Assembly: GCA_021234155.1 (NCBI GenBank)
Contig: JAJEKV010000002.1
Location: 28,262,262-28,326,261 of the forward strand
DNA from: Isoetes taiwanensis
Taxonomy: Eukaryota; Streptophyta; Lycopodiopsida; Isoetales; Isoetaceae
Direction: 5' to 3'
Length of the DNA: 64,000 nt
Part shown: positions 59,030 through 64,000 of the stretch, piece after piece
How the letters are laid out: the number at the start of each line of letters is the position of its first letter
Position numbering within the stretch: position 1 is the first letter of the stretch
The notes under the pieces: generated by a model
The model's database searches: none
What the model was told of the DNA's origin: nothing
The model's input: only the letters and a program-made list of their open reading frames with translations
Program-made: the position numbers and the translations under genes

Positions 59030-59436
59030 ATGAATCTCAATGAGGATGAATCTCATACCCTTCAAAGTTGCCCAGCATATGATCAAATCCGGACGCGCTA
59101 TGCTGAGTTGGTCAGGCCTGGCCAGCAGCTACATGTGACATTGAGCACGGCATCCGTACGGATGCTAGGATCATACCTTCAGGAGGTCATGGACATGCGA
59201 GATCAGCTATGTCCTCGGGCACGCACTTGACATGTACATACACATTTATTTCATGATGATGTATACTTGTACAGTTTGACAGCATTCTTATTACTGCCAC
59301 GGTTTTTCCCTCGAAAACCCTTCGGGGCGGGGGTTTTTTAACCCGGACAGTAATAAGTTTGCTGCGCTCCTTCTGGGTCCCATAGGCCGATTGGTCTCAG
59401 TGGACGATAAAAAAACTATTCTATTCTATTCTATTC
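59030..59436 (+). mobile_element. 5'-truncated LINE: ORF2 C-terminus, 3' UTR and (TTCTA)n tail
   Basis: The frame ending at TGA about 59230 contains DESHTLQSCPAYDQIRTRYA, the Cys/His-containing tail found after the reverse transcriptase of many LINEs, and ends in an Arg-rich stretch. The 3' UTR follows with a CCCTTCGGGGCGGGGG hairpin, GGTCCCATAGGCCGATTGG, and a TTCTA pentanucleotide tail to 59436. A 16-bp duplication (AATGAGGATGAATCTC) lies at its 5' edge. It is the same family as the copies at 47.18, 48.6 and 61.5-63.5 kb. Confidence 0.85.
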
Positions 59437-61512
59437 TCTCTATCCGGGGCCTCTTAGATCTTATACGACATTAAAGTTACTTTAAAAGGTCTCATAGACT
59501 TAATGGTCTCAAGGACCCTAAATAAACATTTCATTTTCATTTCTCTATCTGAACCTTCCAAAGTATACTACTTAAAGTCCCACAAAATCAAATCAATGTT
59601 ATTGAAGACGCAAGGCACTTTCATCCTTCTAGCAACCTTTCCTCTTCATGGTCTCCACTACCTTACATCTCGAGTATTTTCATCACTATCGAACATTGGA
59701 TGCATCAAATTACCCCTTGATTTCATGCGATCCTAATCCTGTGTAGTCACATCTCATCAGAGTGCTTATGTTAGCTTTGTTGAGATTGACTAGTCAGTGT
59801 GTGCCTTCATCCTTTCATGATCCTTACATTTCGACTCTTTTCATCACTATCGAAAAATAGATGCATCGAATTACCCCTTTATTTCATGCAGTCCTGGGTA
59901 GTCACATCTTATCAGAGTGCTTATGTTCGCTTTGTTGAGATTGACTATCAATTGTGTTCCTTTTTCATATGCACAGTTCATCTCACATCATCTTGCATGC
60001 AAATGCTTGCACATGCTCAAAGTGCACAATTCAATGCATGTGGTTTGATATTCTCAACGTTATCATGGTTGTCAGATATATGAGTCTACATCCATATTTC
60101 GATTCACATTCTTTTCGAGGAAACATCTTGGCTACAATCTTCTTTATTACCTCCATCCTCGCCCTGAGGTGCATTAAAGTTCTATATGTCTTTCTAGATA
60201 TAAAATTAGATGTCGTGGCTAGTACAACAAGTTATAGATGTTTTCGTTGTCAAGAAATCTTATGGAATAGTTGACACGAAAATATCTTGACTTTTAATTA
60301 TTATTACAATAACTGCATAGTTATCAACATTGTCGTTAAGTGAGACTAAACTATCAAAGTGGCCACTGGCATCTTCATACTATAGACGCCATGGTTATAG
60401 AGTGTATACTTTTTTAGATGTAACAATCACCATCATTGCCCAAAAAAGGTACAAGCTTTAAAGAGATTCTACACTAGGCCCTTAGGCTAGCCATGCTTTA
60501 TTCATAAAACAGGGCATCGGCGAATGCAACGTTGCTCCATGTGAAACCAGCATCATATTAAGAGCCCATTCACATGCAACCATCGCCGGAGAGGGGGCAT
60601 GTTTTACCTCGTGCAAATTGGCGATGGTGGTCAATTGTGGGCGTAAAAGGGCGAGCCTTTTTACGTAATGGTGAGGGTTGCGAGGGTGCATGTGAAACGG
60701 CTCTAAGAGCTATATGACTGTTGGCCACATCCACAAATCAATTTTGGGTCCTTACGTGATTTCGGTCGTAATCACATGTATATTTTAATTGAATTGTTTA
60801 TGATAAGTAAATTATAGTTATCACTAGTTGATAAAGGTGGATTTCTAAATTGGGCAAATTAATCATGCACGTGAGCCTTAGGTGCGGATCTTTTTCTTTC
60901 TCTTAACTAATAGAGAACCATGTTTTTTCTATTATATCTCTCCTCTTGAAGTGGTCCAAGAAGATTATCACAATAATCTACAGAACATTCCATAAAAAGC
61001 ATATTCTAGAGATTTTTTTTTTTTTTTTTTTTTTTTGGGGGGTTGAGCTCCTTAACCCTTGTTCGAGAAGATAATCTAGAGAATATTCCATAAAAGGCAT
61101 ATTCTAGAGATTATCACAATAATCTTTACCATATTCTTAGAAAAAGAATATTCTAGAGGCTATGTAAAATAACCTCACTTTGATCTAATGGTGGGCAATG
61201 GTTAGAACAAGATAATCTTTGAGGATCTTTGAGGACAAAGGGTTAAGGGCCAATAATCTATAGGTTCTACATGTTCAAGTGATCGAGTTTCTTAATTGTT
61301 GATAGTACTTGCTTATATATCCTTCCTGATTACCAAGTGCTAACATGAACCTTACAATGAATGACTCATCTCAATATCTTATTTCTCTAGTACCTAATGT
61401 GGCTTTTTATGTCACTCACCATAAATGCGAGCTTGAAGATAATCCTTTGTCCCTTTTTGTTTCCTACCTTCTATCTTGTGAATAGATTTGGCGTACATGG
61501 TAGTGCATTTTT
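59437..61512. other. Intergenic DNA with local duplications; no gene supported
   Basis: Two diverged ~130-bp units at 59664-59792 and 59822-59949 share TTTTCATCACTATCGAA, ATCAGAGTGCTTATGTT and TTTGTTGAGATTGACTA. At 60970-61130 an ATTCCATAAAAAGCATATTC unit is repeated on either side of a 26-nt T run (61011-61036) followed by GGGGGGTTGAGCTCC, possibly a minus-strand retroposed tail. Small frames such as 60482-60691 (-) have no support. Confidence 0.55.
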
Positions 61513-61515
61513 TGA

Positions 61516-63560
61516 AGAATAGAATAGAATAGAATAGAATTGTTTTTATCGTCCACGGAGACCAATCGGCCTATGGGACCCAATACAAAAGCGCAGATCA
61601 CATTATCGCCCGGATTAAAACCCTCGCCCAAGGGTTTTCGAGGGAAAACCGTGGCAATAAGATCTACCGACATCAATTAAATGGTTGATCGGGGCATATC
61701 TCGAGCCCTCAAGTCCAAGACTTCCCAATGTATGATCCGAAAGTGAGCGCAGTCGTCGTGCCCAAGATCATGTGTAGCGGCTCATCGGTCTAATCAACCC
61801 GAGCATAAGCGGTCCGAATCCGATCATATGTTGGGCAGCTCGGAAAGTGTGACACTCATCCTCAACAGCCCCGCCCGCAACACCGACAAACCCTATCCCG
61901 ACATGGCTCCCAATCCATCGAATTGCCTCAATCCGGAGATGGTGGGCACTGTCTTGAATGGAGGCGATATGCCCGCTGCCATTTCATGGGCGCGATGTGA
62001 ACGTAGGTAGCATTGTGGGCCTCGCTCTAATGTGGGATTTATGTGTCGCTTGTAATGTGTTGTTTTGACTTGCTCCGAGCCCCGGAATCCCAAAGCTTGC
62101 CGGAGAAACAAGCATCAAGGTAACATCTCAGCCGCCACGACCGCCTCTCTTTTCACCGGATGCACATGTGCTCCCCGACATTCCATCTAGTTAGCCAATT
62201 GCACTCTTTTATCCTTCCAACAATTCTTGAGTCGCTTGGGTCCCATTACCACGTGATAAGCCAAGTGCGGTAGACGATCATCATCCATATTTACCACCTT
62301 CGGAAATAGGCGATGTGTCTATCAAGGGTCATTGTCGGTGGCAGGAAACCCGTCTCCCCGCAACAAAATTTGATATGGGACCGTGGATTTCACTCCGAAG
62401 TGCCCGTGCTAAGAAGGCCTTCTCGCACCTGTTCTAAGCCGCCCCAAGTAGCAAGGGACACCACCGGGCCCCGTGACTTCAACTCCGTTATAAAAGAACG
62501 GGCTCTACCAATACCCTCGAACAGATGTGCCCGATGCCCCCAATCATATAGTTCTCGCTTCCTGGGTTATTGTTTTGCATTGCATAGAGTGCTTTCCACC
62601 TTTCTTTGTCACACGCAATCTTATGGAAGTGTCCCAAAGATAGTGTAGAAGGAAACTCCACTCCCGGATACTTGTAGGTGGGTGTCACCTCCACTTGTTG
62701 CCCTCGATAAGTGAATGAAGGGGCCTTGGATGGCGCGAGGATGAGATTAGGACCACCTTGGTCTTGGCCGATTGACGCTCATGTCCGTGGGGCTGGCGAA
62801 TGTATCCGAGCATCTAAGTGAGACCGCATATCCTCCTGGAGTGTGAGCTAAGAGGTCAACATCGCCCGCATAGATGAGTTGTCTGATGACCTGATGCAAA
62901 AGTTGGGTCCCGCCACCCCCATTGTCCATGAGCCAGTGTTCCAACTGGTCAATGTACAGACCAAACAATGTTGGAGAAAGAGGACATCCCTAGCGGACCC
63001 CAATACTGCTAGTGAATGGTTGTCCCGGCCATCCGCTGATCGGCATGTACAACTCTCGCATAACCCGTGATAATCGCATTTTGCATATCCACGGGAACCT
63101 CTAGTTGCCGCAATCTTTCCCATAACTTTTCCCGAGGCACGGTGTCAAAAGCCTTCGCAAAGTCAACAAAGCAACAATACAGGTCCCGCCGACGGTTTCT
63201 GCTATCCTCAACCAAAGTCCTCAATGTGAAGATATGATCAATGGTTGAATGCCGGGGCCTAAACCCCGCTTGTATGAGAGCTCGCACACACTGCTGCTTC
63301 CCCCCACAGTCAATGTTGCTCAATAATGCCGCCAGCGGTTTGGCAAACATCGAACCCGACCATGATTGTTCTGTAATTGGTTGGACTATGTGGATCTCTT
63401 GCCTTGTAAATGGGGACAACTCTGCTTGTGGTCCATCTGGCTGGGGAATCCTTCCTCAGAAGCGCTGCTGAACATAGTGGTTAGGACTGGTACCATGGGC
63501 TCCCCTTCCCACTTGAGCAACTCTGCCTGCATACCATCCAGGTCCGTTGCTTAAGGCAAT
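61516..63560 (-). mobile_element. Decayed LINE (non-LTR retrotransposon), ORF2 and 3' end
   Basis: Right to left: TDLDGMQAELLKW (about 63550), then AGFRPRHSTIDHIFTLRTL and CCFVDFAKAFDTVPREKLW (63009-63419), the classic non-LTR reverse transcriptase fingers/palm. A shifted FGLYIDQLEHWLM and the catalytic-box relic LIYAGDVDLLAHT (62747-62968) follow; the expected YADD is YAGD. Next are TYKYPGVEF (62488-62694) and the 3' UTR with GGTCCCATAGGCCGATTGG and a (TTCTA)n tail on the minus strand ending at 61516. Several frameshifts make it inactive. The 5' end is truncated near 63560; no endonuclease domain is present. The short tandem-repeat tail, not poly(A), fits RTE-like rather than L1 elements, but the clade is not proven. 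Confidence 0.88.
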
Positions 63561-64000
63561 GAAACTATGACTCGGCCCTTAGGCCAGACAATCAAATCAA
63601 ACTTTAAATTAATAACAATAGAATTCCTTATCCATAAAAAAACCATGAAACTAGCAGAATTGCAAGGTTGAGAACAAGGCTAGATAGATGGATTTGAGTT
63701 GGAATTTTAATTGTAGTAATGTGAATTTCAGTGGCATGCGAAGAGAATATGTATTAATATATGAGTGTTACATTGGGCGTCCGGGGGTTGAGGTTAGGGT
63801 GTTGTAGGGTAAGGCATGAAATGCAGTAGTATGTGAAGAGAATATGTTCTAATATATGAATCTTACACTGGGCATCCCGAAATGGGACCATCACAAAAAA
63901 AAAAAAAAAAAAAACCGCGTCCCGATGGCATTTGGGGAATGTACGGAACTCCCTTGTATGACAAAGTGGAGATCAGTGTTGTTTACGTACTCATATTTTA
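63561..64000. repeat. Anonymous DNA with a ~95-bp tandem duplication and poly(A)
   Basis: AGTGGCATGCGAAGAGAATA (63730) and AGTAGTATGTGAAGAGAATA (63825) start two diverged ~95-bp units that include TTACA-TGGGC-TCC. A 23-nt A run ends about 63914. No gene seen. Confidence 0.65.

Overview
The window is nuclear DNA of a land plant. It contains an intact intron-rich CBL-interacting protein kinase (CIPK) gene, a plant-type PPR pseudogene, an RD19/cathepsin F-like cysteine protease pseudogene, a Mutator-like (MULE) transposase with a SWIM zinc finger, a Ty3/Gypsy chromovirus with a Met-initiator-type primer binding site, and non-LTR retrotransposons. The repeat load and TE mix suggest a large genome. 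A fern or lycophyte is possible, but the species cannot be named from the sequence alone.

Layout. (1) 1-28,097: a tandem array of about 16 copies of a ~1.74-kb non-coding satellite monomer. Left-hand copies are ragged and right-hand copies nearly identical; differences concentrate at CG/CHG-rich spots. The array stops abruptly at 28,097, and its last monomer carries a 129-bp insertion. (2) 28,098-39,000: a mobile-DNA block. It holds a multi-exon fragment with a Ulp1 (C48) protease C-terminus, a small convergent basic ORF, a 16-17-bp minisatellite (AATGTGGCCATAGGGTT type) interrupted by a 256-bp MITE, a 180-bp foldback element with a 9-bp target duplication, a tandemly duplicated two-exon acidic micro-gene, arrays built on the same GGTTAATGTGGCC motif, and a frameshifted MULE transposase on the minus strand. 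(3) 39,343-44,000: a defective Ty3/Gypsy chromovirus with gag, protease and RT, then a deletion removing RNase H and integrase, then a chromodomain remnant and a 1.66-kb 3' LTR. (4) 44,000-49,370: mostly anonymous DNA with a 506-bp hAT-type MITE (8-bp TSD), a local duplication carrying a 48-bp LINE tail, and a LINE 3'-end fragment. (5) 49,375-52,960: a broken cysteine protease gene whose two ends flank a broken PPR gene, all on the minus strand. (6) 54,781-58,063: the CIPK gene on the minus strand, 14 coding exons, 454 codons, all introns phase 0, apparently intact. (7) 59,030-64,000: a 5'-truncated LINE (+), local duplications, and a longer decayed LINE (-).

The only gene that looks intact is the CIPK kinase, expected to work with CBL calcium sensors in ion-transport and stress signalling. 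The part most worth following up is 28-39 kb: a MULE transposase, a Ulp1 protease fragment, two small ORFs and several kilobases of one repeated motif could be parts of a single large Mutator-like element with accessory genes, but the ends of such an element were not found. The many 1-nt frameshifts, and the CG-centred length differences in the satellite, mean that sequencing or consensus error has to be considered before calling individual lesions real.
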